DNA from: Oasisia sp. SBJ-2009 | Lineage: Eukaryota > Annelida > Polychaeta > Sabellida > Siboglinidae | NCBI GenBank assembly: GCA_964017155.1 | Contig: OZ024862.1 | Span: forward strand, 43,022,807-43,086,806 | Direction: 5' to 3' | DNA: 64,000 nucleotides | In this document: piece by piece, positions 13,070-25,213 of the stretch | How positions within the stretch are numbered: position 1 is the first letter of the stretch | Layout of the letters: each line of letters begins with the position of its first letter | Translations under genes and position numbers: made by a program | Notes under the pieces: model-generated | What the model was told of the DNA's origin: nothing | The model's database searches: none | What the model saw: the letters and a program-made list of their open reading frames with translations, nothing else

Positions 13070-15111
13070 CCCTGGGTGGAATTATTTTGTAGATTGCAAG
13101 AAGGTGCTACCAACCAAGTCGGTTTCCACACGTTTGACTAAACAATTTCTGCTTAATTTTATTAAAACTGCACATGTCTGCTTTTCACACATTTCAAAAA
13201 GTACGAATCTGTTTCCATGAACCTTTCACGTCCACCATATCGACCAATCAGTTGAGCAACGAGTGTCACTAAGTGATGAAATATACAGGGTAAGATAACA
13301 AACTCATGCAGCCGTGGGTCTAATTACACTTTCTGTTATTGGAACCAACATGTCAACATGTGTTAAAAGCACTAACTAGTGTTAAATTTTTATTCTAGTT
13401 TGACTTACGAGTAAATATTTTAAAGGTCCACCAGTTTGCACTCAATAAACCAAAACAGAGTTCACAACTGGAATATCTTAAGTACAAACGGCTTCGGTGA
13501 AAACAAAGAAGTCGGATTCGAAACATGCTTTACCGGTTTTATTGCAGACAACAGTGGTTGAACCACAAGCCCTTTGACGGTCAATGGGTTTGTGTTATTC
13601 ATACACACAACTCACTCAGCAAATACCTGCTAATAATTACCATGAATGGCTGAAACCGGGCAACACAAATGTCACGAATGTGGTAATAATAATAAGATAA
13701 CTTCTATTGCAACAAAATCCTAGGAAACCAAGCTCAGAGGGTTAACTGATCTCAGGGTCAATAAAAAATTCAAATTGTCAACAGATTAAAAAAGTTTAAA
13801 AAAATCAAGGCAGTATTTATTAATTATTAGCAAATTCTGCAGGGGCCAGAATATATAAAACCCAAACTTACAGGTACCACAGTCATCTGTTTTATTCATC
13901 TGACACTTAAAAAAACGGCAGATATTGATTCCCCTTATTTCGTTTAATCTACATGCCAAATTTATGTTTCAAAGCTCTGGTCTTCAAAATACATTTCACA
14001 GATAACTATTGTACTTATTAACATGTCCAGATGCACTACATCTCTTCTTGTCACTTTGTCTGCAAACTCTGCTTTCAATTTTAACAATTCCACTAACCAA
14101 TGAATTGCACCAATTTGGTTATTTTCCGACTGACAATGTGCAAGATACTGGAGTCATTCAATATTAAATCAGCCAACAGGCATACTTGACACTATTGTAT
14201 GGGGTTTCCGCACCATGTGCTGGCCAGCTAAGCCTTTAACATCTTGTAAATTCACAAGATGCTGCAGTGAGATGATATCAAATAGTGTCCATATCAACAA
14301 AAAACACTGAAGATATATGAAGGATTCAAGATATCAAAGGAATTGCTGTATCAAACTAAGCAACACTACCTCGCTTGACACTCAATAATAAATTATAATA
14401 GTATCATAATACCAATTTCTGTAACTATTGTAACACTAATATAAATATCAAACCAACACTATGTCAATCTAGTCATACAAATCTCATGTTTTTTTCACAA
14501 TGGTAGTTATGCAGTCGGACTGTTTTTTATGCTCAGTGCCAAGATGTCAAATTAGAAGAAAACGAGTTTCATTTCACTGTCACCTAAAAGCATACATTTT
14601 CATTAAAATTGCCTTCCTTCCTGTGGTTGTACACAATTACTAGATTTGTTTTCTTTTAGTCTTTGGGTTTATTGCACAACTGAGCTTGATTTCGATTATT
14701 ATTATTTTTGAGGATATTTTATCCTTCAATGGATTTATTGCATAACTGAGCTTGAGTTTTTTTTTTTTAGTTTACTGGCATTTTGGTTGTGTTATTATTA
14801 TCATTATTAGTATAACCAGGACAATGTGGTCTTGATCCATGGCCAGATTTCGATCAACTTGTCTATTCACATAATACCTAGCACGAAGCAGGCTAATATA
14901 TATTCATGAATGTAGGTTTCAAAGGATAACCATTTAAAATACATGTCCTATAACGGACAGCACACAAGGCTTCACGTACTACTATCTAAACTCTACCTAC
15001 TCCACCCTGGCTACATCAATCCCTTGCAGGATTCCCTATATATTTGGGACCTTAGAAAATAATAAAAAAATTCTGTGCAATAAACTTGTGCAGGTGGCCA
15101 TCGGCTTGCCA
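13070..15111. other. AT-rich DNA without recognisable gene
   Basis: I see nothing identifiable. The region may belong to an intron of the minus-strand gene whose first exon is at 15862-16176, but no downstream exon of that gene could be recognised here. Confidence 0.4.
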
Positions 15112-15584
15112 ATAATTATTAAGGCAGGTCCCAGGAACGTGACAGACAAACCCTGGAGTCGCACTGCTGCCATTTGCTTCAGCCAGCACACCTCGGTGAA
15201 TCCTAGGGGATTTCTTTTCTGCAGATCTTATTGAATGTGCCCCATTACATGCACCCCCCCCCAGACTAGAGATCACCATTGTTGTTTAGCAAAGAAGAAT
15301 ATGAAGTGATGGTGGCACAACTGCAAAAAATAGTCAGTTGTATCCATAATTATTAAGGCAGGTCCCAGGAACGTGACAGACAAACCCTGGAGTCGCACTG
15401 CTGCCATTTGCTTCAGCCAGCACACCTCGGTGAATCCTAGGGGATTTCTTTTCTGCAGATCTTATTGAATGTGCCCCATTACATGCACCCCCCCCCCCCC
15501 AGACTAGAGATCACCATTGTTGTTTAGCAAAGAAGAATATGAAGTGATGGTGGCACAACTGCAAAAAATAGTCAGTTGTATCCA
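15112..15584. repeat. Near-perfect tandem duplication of a ~235-bp block
   Basis: 15112-15345 is repeated almost letter for letter at 15346-15584; the clear difference is the length of one poly-C run. The pair lies about 300 bp inside the first intron of the minus-strand gene starting at 16176. Such identity means a very recent duplication or a collapsed-haplotype artefact in the assembly. Confidence 0.9.
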
Positions 15585-15861
15585 TCCCCCCCCCCCCACA
15601 CACACACACCTTCCTGTCGTGATCCAACTGACACTGACAGTATGATAGACATTGGCATTAAGGTACGCAACAAAGAGCGTTTTGTGTGCACACTGGGCTA
15701 GACTACTCTCACTGGGACTGGATCCACCCTTGGACAGGGTATCATAAAATATTATACAGAGGCAGAGCAGAGACGACGTGCATGCAACCATATACAGAAT
15801 TCAGATACAGATAAATATGAGTTTGCTGCTAAAAAAAGATATCGAAATAAACTTTACCAAC

Positions 15862-16176
15862 CTGTTTCTTCTTCTTGAATCGCTTGAACGCTTCCTGTAG
15901 AGAGATGCCCGTTGACTTTGAAGTCGAACTGCTCACTACAGCACTGTCGCTGTCGGCACTGACAGCAGTACCGCCTCTGACAGTCACAGTGTCAATACAG
16001 TCATCGGTGAAGCTGATAATGAAAGAGTCGCTCTCTTTGATATTGTTCGGCATCTGTCCTTCCTCGTCGGAATATTCAGAACTGTCGTACTGCGAAGATT
16101 CATCATCAGTGCGCTGAGTGAATACCGAATTTACCGCGCTTCGACTTCGTCTTCGTTCATCGACACGGGAGGCCAT
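15862..16176 (-). CDS. First coding exon of an unidentified Ser/Asp/Glu-rich protein
   Basis: I do not recognise this gene. The minus-strand frame starts at ATG 16176-16174 in a good context (aaaATGG) and runs 105 codons to a donor, CAG|GTTGGT, at 15861 (phase 0). Beyond it the frame soon stops, so this is one exon of a spliced gene. The N-terminus is basic (RRRSRS, residues ~9-14). It is followed by an acidic, serine-rich low-complexity stretch (about residues 22-90, including QYDSSEYSDEEG and many SS pairs). It ends in a strongly basic helix-like segment, LQEAFKRFKKKKQ. That last segment loosely recalls the start of ALMS-type motifs, but the resemblance is too short to assign a family. Base composition is richer in C/G than the surroundings, as expected of coding DNA. 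Downstream exons were not found. Confidence 0.6.
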
Positions 16177-16480
16177 TTTTTAGACCAAACGCAAGCAATT
16201 TTCACTTGCGGTTCCTATGACAGCTGAAAAAAACAGTCGTAGAAATTAGCGATCATAATCAGTAAACGACAGCAGCTACACGAGCCATAACAGTTTATCA
16301 TTAACCCCATGATTCATCATTTATTTATGTACAGTTTACCTGGAATCCACTCGATTTGTTTAGAAGCAACGCCTTGGTTGCATTCGCGCCTAAGTTGCCA
16401 TTGTACGAGTACCTGCGATTGGTCGATTGGCGCGTGTCTACCCAATCATAACTCGGCTAATATATGAGTACGACCCAAGG
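16177..16480 (-). promoter_or_regulatory. Probable promoter region of the 16176 gene
   Basis: The 300 bases upstream of the start codon contain several CCAAT-type boxes in both orientations ('gattggtcgattggcgcg' and 'acccaatcat' at about 16409-16450) and more CpG than the flanks. No TATA box in a convincing position is visible. This is inferred from position and motif content only. Confidence 0.35.
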
Positions 16481-17083
16481 GTCAATGATTCGGTCTGCTA
16501 AACTTGCTCTGCCAGACATTACATAAGTAGAGCTAACGACAGACGACTTTTAATTGGCATAAGCCTGCGCTACGCCATTATAATGAGCTTCTCCGTGTTC
16601 TTAACGCAGGCCTGTTTGTTATTGACACAGTGACAACGCTGATATGACCACCTATGATAAATATTAACACCTACATAGGGAAGTGTGGGGCAAATCGAAT
16701 CTGATGGGACAAACTGCACCCACCCATATTGACGGATTTTACTTTTGCTAATGCATTCTACAGTCAAAATATGCACCATGATAAACCAATTTATTCTGCA
16801 TGTTCTATTTCCGCAGAAACATGCAACATGGTTGCACTGTTTTGAATTGTTTATTACCTATTATTACTCTGGTAGTGACTGTTTAATGTCTGCTTTCGCC
16901 AATTATGGCATTGTATGCAGCGGATAATGTTTTATCACGCCCATCCCATAACCTAATGAATTAATGACAATTTAAAAATGAGTATAAAACAACTAAAACG
17001 AATTACTTTTACTTTTTTAATCGATCGCCAAGTGGCAGGCAAGATATACTAATGGTAGATAAAATAATATAAGGAGATAAAGA

Positions 17084-17113
17084 GAAGAATGGGTCTCAAC
17101 ACCTGAGAGACCC
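17084..17113. repeat. Short hairpin
   Basis: 'tgggtctc' and 'gagaccca' form an 8-bp perfect stem with a short loop. Its function is unknown and it may be chance. Confidence 0.3.
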
Positions 17114-17744
17114 ACTTACCATGCTCAAGCGTTCGTACATTGATATTTAGATGAGACAGTTTTTAACAAGGGGCAGATTAAAGGGTGCCGGGGTGCTACT
17201 ACGAACTGAAAACAAGTTTGAATTGTGAGCTCCCCACCACCACCGAAAGCCAAGGCCAATGCGTACATTTTAATGATTGCAAATTACCATAACATTAGAT
17301 GTTGTTAGTTTAGTTAAATCTAGGCCATCCTCGCAAGCCAGGGGTCGTTGCTTAGCACTACAGTAGGCATACTAGGCATGCAGGCTGTCACTGACGTAAT
17401 CATCCGCATCGACCCCTGGCGCTCGACGATGGACCTAAAGACTGGAGATGTTCCACAATGCTGCTACATAATAACGTTACACAAAACAGATTTGTCATAC
17501 ACATAAAGGGTTGCTCCGCAATTTCCTCCCTTCTCGGTAAGATGAGCTGCGAAGGTTCGGAGAACACAAAGATCGACTAAAGACATAGGATCCCGGCAAC
17601 ATGATCCCGAATCCAATGTTCGGCGTTAACAATGTGGTTGCTCTGCTTTCCTTGAAAGCGCATTGAAAAGTCAAGAATTAACTGGCGTTGCTGATTTACA
17701 GATAAAGAGAAAAGACTAACGACATATAATACTAACAATTAGGT

Positions 17745-17835
17745 ATTTACTACTGATTCTCAAACTGGGGTATGCATGCATACCCCGAGGGGTACGCGAG
17801 AGGTTTTCCATAGGTACGCGAATGGCTATATCAGC
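17745..17835. mobile_element. hAT-like transposon terminus remnant
   Basis: 'tgattctcaaactggggta' followed by 'accccgaggggtacgcgag' matches the general form of hAT-superfamily ends (…TTCTCAAACTGGGGTACGCG…). No matching opposite terminus or transposase was seen nearby, so this is a fragment. Confidence 0.45.
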
Positions 17836-19150
17836 ATCTTTTAACGCGAACACTGTTACAGATAAGACGGAGATTCCAGGGAAGAGATATCAAGGAAACT
17901 TGATCCCTTAGAATTCATTCAGAATTAAGACCGAGAGATTGTTATGGGACTGGTGTGCATGGACAGTTCTTATAGTTATATGCTTACCGGTTTTGTTTTC
18001 ACGTGAGTAAAGGAAATGATATTGCCCACTATTCAAAATGTATTTAATTTGCATCTAAAGTAGTGTCGTAAGATAAAAGAGCCTATCTTGGTGGTGTTGT
18101 CAAAATACCATCAAATCAAATACTGTCAATACGGTGTATTCAATTGTGATTTTGCCCAAGGGTTTCCTGCGGACAAAGAGACACAGCTTTCCACACCGTG
18201 GTCAGTTGCCTGTCACAGAGAGCATAAGACTAAAAGAAGGGTGGCTAACTATGAGATCTTCGAATTGTTTGGTTATTTCTAAGGAATAATTTGCCGAGAA
18301 ACTATCGAGAAAAGGCTATATCTTTAAACTGAGTTTCAAAATTAAACTACAAACATTCAGCACGATGCTGGAACTGTGACAGGCGCAATGTCCGCTGCAT
18401 ATGCCATGCAATTTATGACGATTTGGAGTTCATTATTAACTCCGCTGTCTCCTATGATGTGCTGGAACATTTTCCTGTGGCCTGGTTTTCGTCTAAGATG
18501 GGCATGTCCTGCTCGACTCAGCACGATGGTCTCATGTGAGGTCAAGGATAATGTTGATCTTCTGTCCACCTGTTTGTGTGGACACTACGGGCATTACACC
18601 GGTTTACTGGATATTTAACTTTAAGATCCGCTTTATTGCACTAACATTCTCTGAATCTGCCTGTCCAAAATGATGTACCCGAATTTAATATCTGATTTTG
18701 AAAAGCTACGTCTTTCAATTGTTATTATTAATTCGGCGCAAGTATATTTATCTCCTGAATAAAATAATGTGTTATCGCTAAACTGAGCGCAGAATATTGT
18801 TTATATAGCCTAGAACGTTTATATTAAAAAGACGAAGACACACTGACGATCATCACAACCTATAGAAGGTACGCGCGTATAAAACAAGTACGTATAACCG
18901 CTGGTATACACAGAGGTTTTCACAGTCCTCAATGACAAATCAAATGAATTTATTATTGGCAACTTTTCAGTTTGATTGTACATACATTCACGATCAAAAA
19001 TACGCCTCCTGATATTTATCAGGAGCGCAATTTTCACAGAGACATCATCTTGTATTTTCATTGGTAATTTTTTCACAATGTTGTTGAAAAAAGTTGAAAA
19101 TGTAACTAATGCATCGTAACAAATCTTAATATAAATAGTGATTTTTCCCC
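17836..19150. other. No recognisable gene; two overlapping unassigned ORFs near 18357-18618
   Basis: A slightly GC-richer island at 18357-18618 is open for 70-80 codons on both strands. Neither translation resembles a family I know and no splice signals define an exon. It could be a remnant of a repeat. Confidence 0.35.
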
Positions 19151-19154
19151 CAAA

Positions 19155-19255
19155 AGATAATAATAATAATATCTTTATTATACGGTTTATACCACATTAA
19201 AATGGCAACGGTACAACAACCCTTTAAACTACAGTAGTTTTCATAATAATACAGT
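19155..19255 (-). mobile_element. Probable LINE 3' end remnant
   Basis: Read on the minus strand, this is an AATAAAG-containing sequence ending in an (ATT)n tract, the usual form of a non-LTR retrotransposon 3' end. There is no coding part. Confidence 0.3.
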
Positions 19256-19264
19256 TGACATTAT

Positions 19265-20225
19265 CGACATCTATAAAGTACTCACGAACGTGCTAACGAA
19301 AAGGTTGGAGAAGACACTTGACAAAAACCAGCCACGAGAGCAAGGTGGATTCAAAAGCAGATACTCAACGACAGACGTTGTATACCAACTGAAGGAGAAG
19401 TGTTGAGAATATAATACCCCATTCTGCATCGCGTTCGTCGACTACGAGAAAGCCTTCGCCTCAATACAAACTCAAGCAGTACTGACCTCGCTTCAAGAAC
19501 AGGGGATAGAAGATGTACATCAAATTCCTGAAGGAAATCTACACCAACAGCTCGATGACAGTCTACCAACACGATGAAAGCAACACGATCAACATCGGGA
19601 GAGGAGTACGACAAGAGATACCATATCGCCAAAGCTGTTTATGCCGGCAGCACTCGAGAGTATATTCCGACGACTGTCTTGGAAAACCTGAGGCTTGATG
19701 GTAGACGGCGAATATCTGTCATCTTCGCTTCGCCGATGACATATTCTTACGCGCTAATACACCACATGAGCTACAACAAATACTGCAGGATCTAGGTGAT
19801 GAAAATGAAAACCAGAGTCTGACGATGAACAAGTCGAAGACAAAGGCGATGATGGAGAACGACATACCAATATATGTCAACACTACGCCAATAGAGAACG
19901 TTAGAGAAATAGAAATTCATAGAATCGAATAGAGAAAGAAAAACGAATAGAGAAAGCTACGTCTACCTGGGACAGAGATACTGCACCAGAGACAAAAACC
20001 AAGACAATGAGATTCAAAGAAGAATTAGGGTTGGATGGACATCGCGTATCACCACCTAAAAACCACATGAAGGGAACCGATCTAGAAAAAGACCGGCGAG
20101 ACGATCGAGAGACGAACTTGATGACTACTGGAAGGGTACCATCGGTAGAGGATAGCCCAAGATACGCAGACCTGGAAACAGCATTTGCCCAACCACGGAA
20201 CACTAGGCCTACGGCTGCATAATAT
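19265..20225 (+). pseudogene. Decayed RTE-type LINE reverse transcriptase
   Basis: Translated pieces in shifting frames give a non-LTR reverse transcriptase. There is a segment around KRLEKTLDKNQPREQGGF at about 19297-19352, then the RT motif-A region CIAFVDYEKAF (~19424-19456), then EIYTNSSMTVY (~19530-19565). Fragments matching the palm and thumb lie around 19620-19860, and a C-terminal part resembling RDELDDYWKGTI lies near 20110-20145. Several stops and frameshifts and a large internal deletion show it is dead. The motif-C ADD segment is damaged (about 19725-19740). Confidence 0.75.
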
Positions 20226-20713
20226 TATATATAAATTATATATTATACTTCTAACTGACGAAAGAACTACTGATATAGTAGATAATTTGCAACATACTGC
20301 CAGCCACAGCAAGAATTCTCAGGCACCTTAATAAAAAAAACTTATTTAAATGCTGCCCTCCGCAAACACGGAGAATCGCGTTAATGTCGGTCCCGTCTCA
20401 ATTTGGGACGTAAAAGAACCACCGAGGACGACAAGCACCCTGGCAGTGACCATCCTCAGTGACTCCTGCGCTAGCCCAAGATTGGGCTGCTTGGAGTTAA
20501 TAACCTGAGAACTGAGAACACTATATATAGGGTGTTAGGAAGTCCCCAAGTCTCCCAGGTTCCGATGTCTATGTTTATGCTTTGTCATTTCGCTTGCTAT
20601 GTTTCGGACTGCCATTTATAATTTCGCAAAAACACCACGTTGTTGACCCCCAAAAACTTAGGGGTGGAAGAAGATATTACACCGGAAGACCTTTGCTCAC
20701 ATTTCACAATAGT

Positions 20714-20803
20714 ACGTCGCACGTCGCACGTCGCACGTCGCACGTCGCACGTCGCACGTCGCACGTCGCACGTCGCACGTCGCACGTCGCACGTCGCACG
20801 TCA
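20714..20803. repeat. Tandem array of a 7-bp CpG-rich unit
   Basis: About 13 head-to-tail copies of CGTCGCA. With two CpGs per unit, it stands out in an AT-rich, CpG-poor neighbourhood. The open frames across it (repeating TSHVARR-like peptides) are products of the repeat, not genes. Confidence 0.9.
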
Positions 20804-21244
20804 CGCTATGACGGATAACGTAGCGCTCTCGACGTCTTACGAGGCAGTAACCGTTATAAAAACCGCGGGAGTTATTCGATCGCTGATTGGCTTATGCTCC
20901 GTCAAATACGTCTGTGGCGTCATGAAACGTTATCGTAGCAACGAGTTGGCGGTTAGAAATTTCACAGCAAGCGCAGCAATCAAACGCTAAGCATGTGTCG
21001 AGAACGACACCGAAAAGATTCGTAGAGGCCACTGGCGAGACCAACTTGACAAAGAGACACCTGAAGACACAGAAGGAGTGTGGAGTGCAGCCGTTGACGC
21101 AGTACTCCACGGTCGGCGCAACCACATTCCGAAGTAAGATTATTACTTTGTAGAATTCTTATATATGTTTCAGTCTTTCCAGTCATGGTAGTTATTCTTA
21201 TAGAGACCTATCATAGCGTTAACCAAATACTGGTAGAGCGATAA

Positions 21245-23583
21245 GATTAATTAGTTAAATAATTAATGATTATATGGATATATTTAACAAACACTGTCCA
21301 GCGGAAAAAGTTACCCAAAAAAGCTTTGAGGAAAAAAAAAACTGGTTCACCAATGGTTTAAAACGTGCTTGTACGAAGAAAAATTGGTTATATAAAGCAT
21401 TCATTGTACTAAGATCTGCAGAAGCAGAAAAAAAATACAAAACATACAAAAATAAATTAACATCTATATTAAGAAGTACAGAAAAAACTATTATAGCTCA
21501 TTGTTAGAAAAACAAAAAGCAAATGTTAAAGAGACCTGGAAAATACTAAATGAAGTAATTAATAAACGCAAAAATAAGCCAACATATCCTGAATACTTTA
21601 TAAAAAAAACAAGAGAATTTCAAAGAAAGATGATATTGCAAATGGATTTAATAACTTCTTTACTCCAGTTGGCTCCAACTTAGCAAAAAATATCCCCTTA
21701 CCTAAAAACGATACAACTATTTATAATTACTTAGAAAAAAACATTGAACATACTATGTTTCTAGATCCTGTTGATGACCTAGAAATTATCAGAACTGTTC
21801 AAAATTGTAAAAACAAAACATCAACTGATTTCAGTGACATTAGCATGAGCCTGCTTAAGAAATTAATTTCCAAAATAGTTAAGCCATTTGCTCATATATG
21901 TAATGTTTCATTTCAAACAGGTGTTTTTCCAAACAAAATTAAAATAGCTAAAGTTATTCCACTATATAAGTCTGGAGAGAAATTTTTTTTTTACAAATTA
22001 CAGGCCAATATCTTTATTACCACAATTCTCAAAAATTCTGGAGAAACTATATAACAACAGATTGGACAAGTTCCTTAATAAATGTAAGATACTCAGTCCA
22101 AGTCAGTATGGGTTTAGATCTAGCATGTCAACAACTGAGGCTCTTTTAGATTTGGTAGAAGAAATTACAACTTCATTAGAACAAAATAAATACACTATTG
22201 GAGTATTTATTGACCTAAAAAAGGCCTTTGATACTGTTGATCATGATATACTGTGTAAAAAGCTGCATTTCTATGGTTTGCATGGTGTCGCACAGGAATG
22301 GATTCAGAGTTATTTAGAAAAGAGAAAACAGTTTGTCAGTTTTAATAGCTGTCATTCTGAAATATTAAATGTGACGTGTGGTGTCCCTCAGGGTTCCATT
22401 TTGGGACCAAAATTATTTATCATGTATATATAATGACATCTGTAAAGTCTCACAAGAGTTCAAGTATATTTTATTTGCTGATGATACAAATCTATTATGT
22501 TGTGATAGAGACATAGATAAACTTGTTCGGATGATAAATGGTGGTTTAGAACAACTGCAGACATGGTTTTCTGTTAATAGATTGTCTCTTAATATATCAA
22601 AAACAAATTACATGATTTTTGGTAATCGCAAAATAACTGCAGATATTTGTGTTAGAATAAATAAGGAGAAAATCAAAAGAGTAAATTCCACAACATTTTT
22701 AGGTGTAGTAATTGATTGCAAATTAAACTGGAAAAGTCACATTTTATCAGTAAGATCTAAACTGTCAAAATGCTGTGCTATTATGTATAGAGCCAGTTCT
22801 TTGATTAACAAACATGGTATGCATATTTTGAACTATTCTCTTTTCATGCCTTATATTATGTATTGTGCTGAAGTATGGGGTAACACATATGCTACAAATG
22901 TTCATTGTTTAGTTTTATTACAAAAAAGAGTTATAAGATTAACTTATGGTGCAAAAAGACTTGATCACACAAATTTACTCTTTCACAATGTACATATTCT
23001 TAAATTACCAGATCTTGTAAAGCTAAAAACTGCTATAATTATGTTTAAGGCATATCGTTATATATTACCAATGAATGTACAAAAAAATGTCAGAATACAT
23101 GACTCCCGATATTCATCCAGGTATAAATGCAAGTTCAAGCAAATCTATATACATACTAACTTAAAAAGTATGTGTATTTCTGTTACTGGAGTTAAACTTT
23201 GGAACTCCTTCGATAATTCACTGATTAGTTGTAAAAATGTTCATCATTTCAAAAAGTGTTACACAAATAGACTGTTGAATAATAATGTGTTAGAGTCCTA
23301 GACCATTTTTTGCTAACAAATTAGATAACAAAATTAAACATTCAGTTTGTTTGTTGTAAAAAAAAATAGTCTTTTTCTTTTCAACAAATGTCACAATGTC
23401 TTTTTTTTTATTAAATGTTGTATGGTTACACGTAAATAGTGTTGTCGCACATTCTATTGCACTGTTCAGATGCTTTATGTATGAAATTAAGAATTTATAA
23501 GGGTAAACATGATAAGTATTGTACTTCTTTTACCCTTTTTTTCAACAATTTGTATTGTATGCACTGTATTTATAATGTAGTAG

Positions 23584-23618
<35 letters not shown>

Positions 23619-23650
23619 GAAAATAAATTTCAATTCAAATTCAATTCAAT
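21245..23650 (+). pseudogene. 5'-truncated Jockey/CR1-type LINE with frameshifted RT
   Basis: A non-LTR retrotransposon lacking its endonuclease and beginning inside the ORF2 linker (about 21274). RT blocks in order are: FPNKIKIAKVIPLYKSG (~21928-21978), a poly-T frameshift (~21985), SQYGFRSSMSTTEALLDLV (~22100-22160), motif A GVFIDLKKAFDTVDHDIL (~22200-22253), motif B GVPQGSILGP (~22380-22410), motif C YILFADDTNL (~22466-22495), and the C-terminal region to the stop at 23301. Frameshifts near 21486, 21630, 21985 and 22428 disable it. After a 3' UTR it ends in (GTT)n at 23583-23619, then AATAAA and CAATT-rich repeats. Conserved C-terminal codons suggest a fairly young copy. Confidence 0.88.
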
Positions 23651-23699
23651 TATCTTTGCATTTCAGTTGCTTCCGTCCTGTTCGCCGGCGGAATAATTG

Positions 23700-23930
23700 T
23701 GCTTCGACGCTCCACCGAGGTTACAACGACTACTGCTTCGCATACAGAAGCACGACTTGTCACTTGGTGCTGGAGTATACTATATACGCCAGGAAAGTAC
23801 TTCGTGATCGCGGACACACTATCGCGATCGTACCCTTCAAACAAGACGGCCCCGGAAAGTACAACAGAGTCGGAAATGCACATACGCATGCCGAGAGTAC
23901 CAGGAAGCCTCTGAGGAGATTAGATATGTA
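23700..23930 (+). pseudogene. Ty3/gypsy retrotransposon fragment
   Basis: The translation contains YTPGKYFVIADTLSRSYP (about 23785-23838) followed by an STTESE stretch. This is the signature of the RNase H-to-integrase connection of Ty3/gypsy polyproteins (…PGK…ADTLSR…). A preceding segment in another frame resembles the upstream RNase H end. No LTRs, integrase or reverse transcriptase are nearby, so it is an isolated piece. It starts directly after the LINE tail, so one element may have landed in the other. Confidence 0.75.
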
Positions 23931-24579
23931 GTAAGTAAGCACCACTGACACAGTGAAGGGCAGAATAATCCCTTGCCAGTGGTTGGAACATAAGCAGTCT
24001 ACTTGTGTTCCGTAGATTAGCTGTTGTTAGATAGAAGGACATTTGCTTAACAATAGTAATATTCACAAATGTTAATCACATGGACTTTAGTATAATGGAC
24101 ACTTATTCGCTGTTTGGCATGCTGTTACATGTAGGTAGTACTACATCACTTGTACAACCGGGAAACCGGCAGTGTAAGAATAAATTATTTAGGTATAGTT
24201 CTAGAGGCTAGGGCACATCTGATGTCACCGAGACGACCGATCAACGATTAGCGAACGGCAACCGAAACCCGACCGTGATCTCCGATCGTCCAACGTCAGC
24301 ACCGACGGCAAAGGCGCGTCATGGGATCGACGAACATCTTACGAAGAGTTCATCGTCTTCAGCGACACTATTGATAATGTATGTAGGGCCTACGTCCAAC
24401 GAAACTGGATCTTCGTCAAAGTCGCCCGAGAAGCGTTCGCTCTGATCGGACAACAAAAACGAAATTTCCGTCGGATATGCGCGATGCACCGAACAGCAGA
24501 CGTCAAGTGCGAGAGATCATTCGCTGAACATTGCCAGTGCCAGCCTGCTTATGGGTCTATCAAGACTTGCATATCATAT

Positions 24580-24835
24580 GCCGATCGGTCAATGCCAATG
24601 GTTGAAACACGTAAGACATTTTTAACGACCGATAGCGATGAGACGGTCATGCAAGGTACAGTCCAAGGAGGGAGAAGACGAGGCAGACAGAGAAAGAGAT
24701 GGGAAGACAACATCCCGGAATGGACGGGCTTGACACTGGGCGCCGCCATGAGGAAAGCGGAGAGACGAGAGGAGTGGAGGGAGCTGGTTGCCAAGTCATC
24801 TGTGGTGCCCCAACGGTCCACTGAGACTACGGGAT
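24580..24835 (+). pseudogene. LINE ORF2 C-terminus (second RTE/CR1-like family)
   Basis: The frame ending at 24835 contains GRRRGRQRKRWEDNIPEW and, further on, REEWRELVAKSSVVPQRS. This is the standard C-terminal end of a widespread LINE ORF2 (RGRQRKRWEDNI…WTGL…). Upstream residues are not recognisable, so the copy is heavily 5'-truncated. The pentamer array begins right after the stop. Confidence 0.7.
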
Positions 24836-24955
24836 AGGCAAGGCAAGGCAAGGCAAGGCAAGGCAAGGCAAGGCAAGGCAAGGCAAGGCAAGGCAAGGCA
24901 AGGCAAGGCAAGGCAAGGCAAGGCAAGGCAAGGCAAGGCAAGGCAAGGCAAGGCA
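24836..24955. repeat. (AGGCA)24 pentanucleotide array, LINE tail
   Basis: 24 uninterrupted AGGCA units follow the LINE ORF2 stop region immediately. Simple-repeat tails are characteristic of RTE-like elements, so the array is best read as the element's expanded 3' tail. Long frames through it on both strands (repeated GKARQ or LPCLA) are artefacts. Confidence 0.9.
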
Positions 24956-25213
24956 AGCGATGAGAATGATGGCATGAAATCCGCTGTATTTTGCCATGGT
25001 GATAATTGCCGTACGTTCGTTGACGTGACGTGAACAATACAGTCACGTGGACTCTGGCCGTCTATGTACGTGAACAATGCTATCACGTGGATTTTGTTAA
25101 TAAAAAGTTCCTGCTCTAACAACCTAGAATAAAGTTGTCGATGTCATTTTGTTTTTAGGTAAATTTTGTTCTGTCACAGTATTACATAAAATATTTCGTA
25201 ATTTATTATTATA

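Noticed and set aside
15175..15245. Exon-like piece on the minus strand inside the duplicated block (after ATCTGCAG)
   Set aside because: The phase would allow joining to the 15862 exon, but the translation is not convincing and it is present in both duplicate copies.
24549..25122. 165-, 108- and 81-codon frames across the AGGCA array
   Set aside because: The period-5 repeat keeps frames open artificially; there is no conserved sequence apart from the LINE end.
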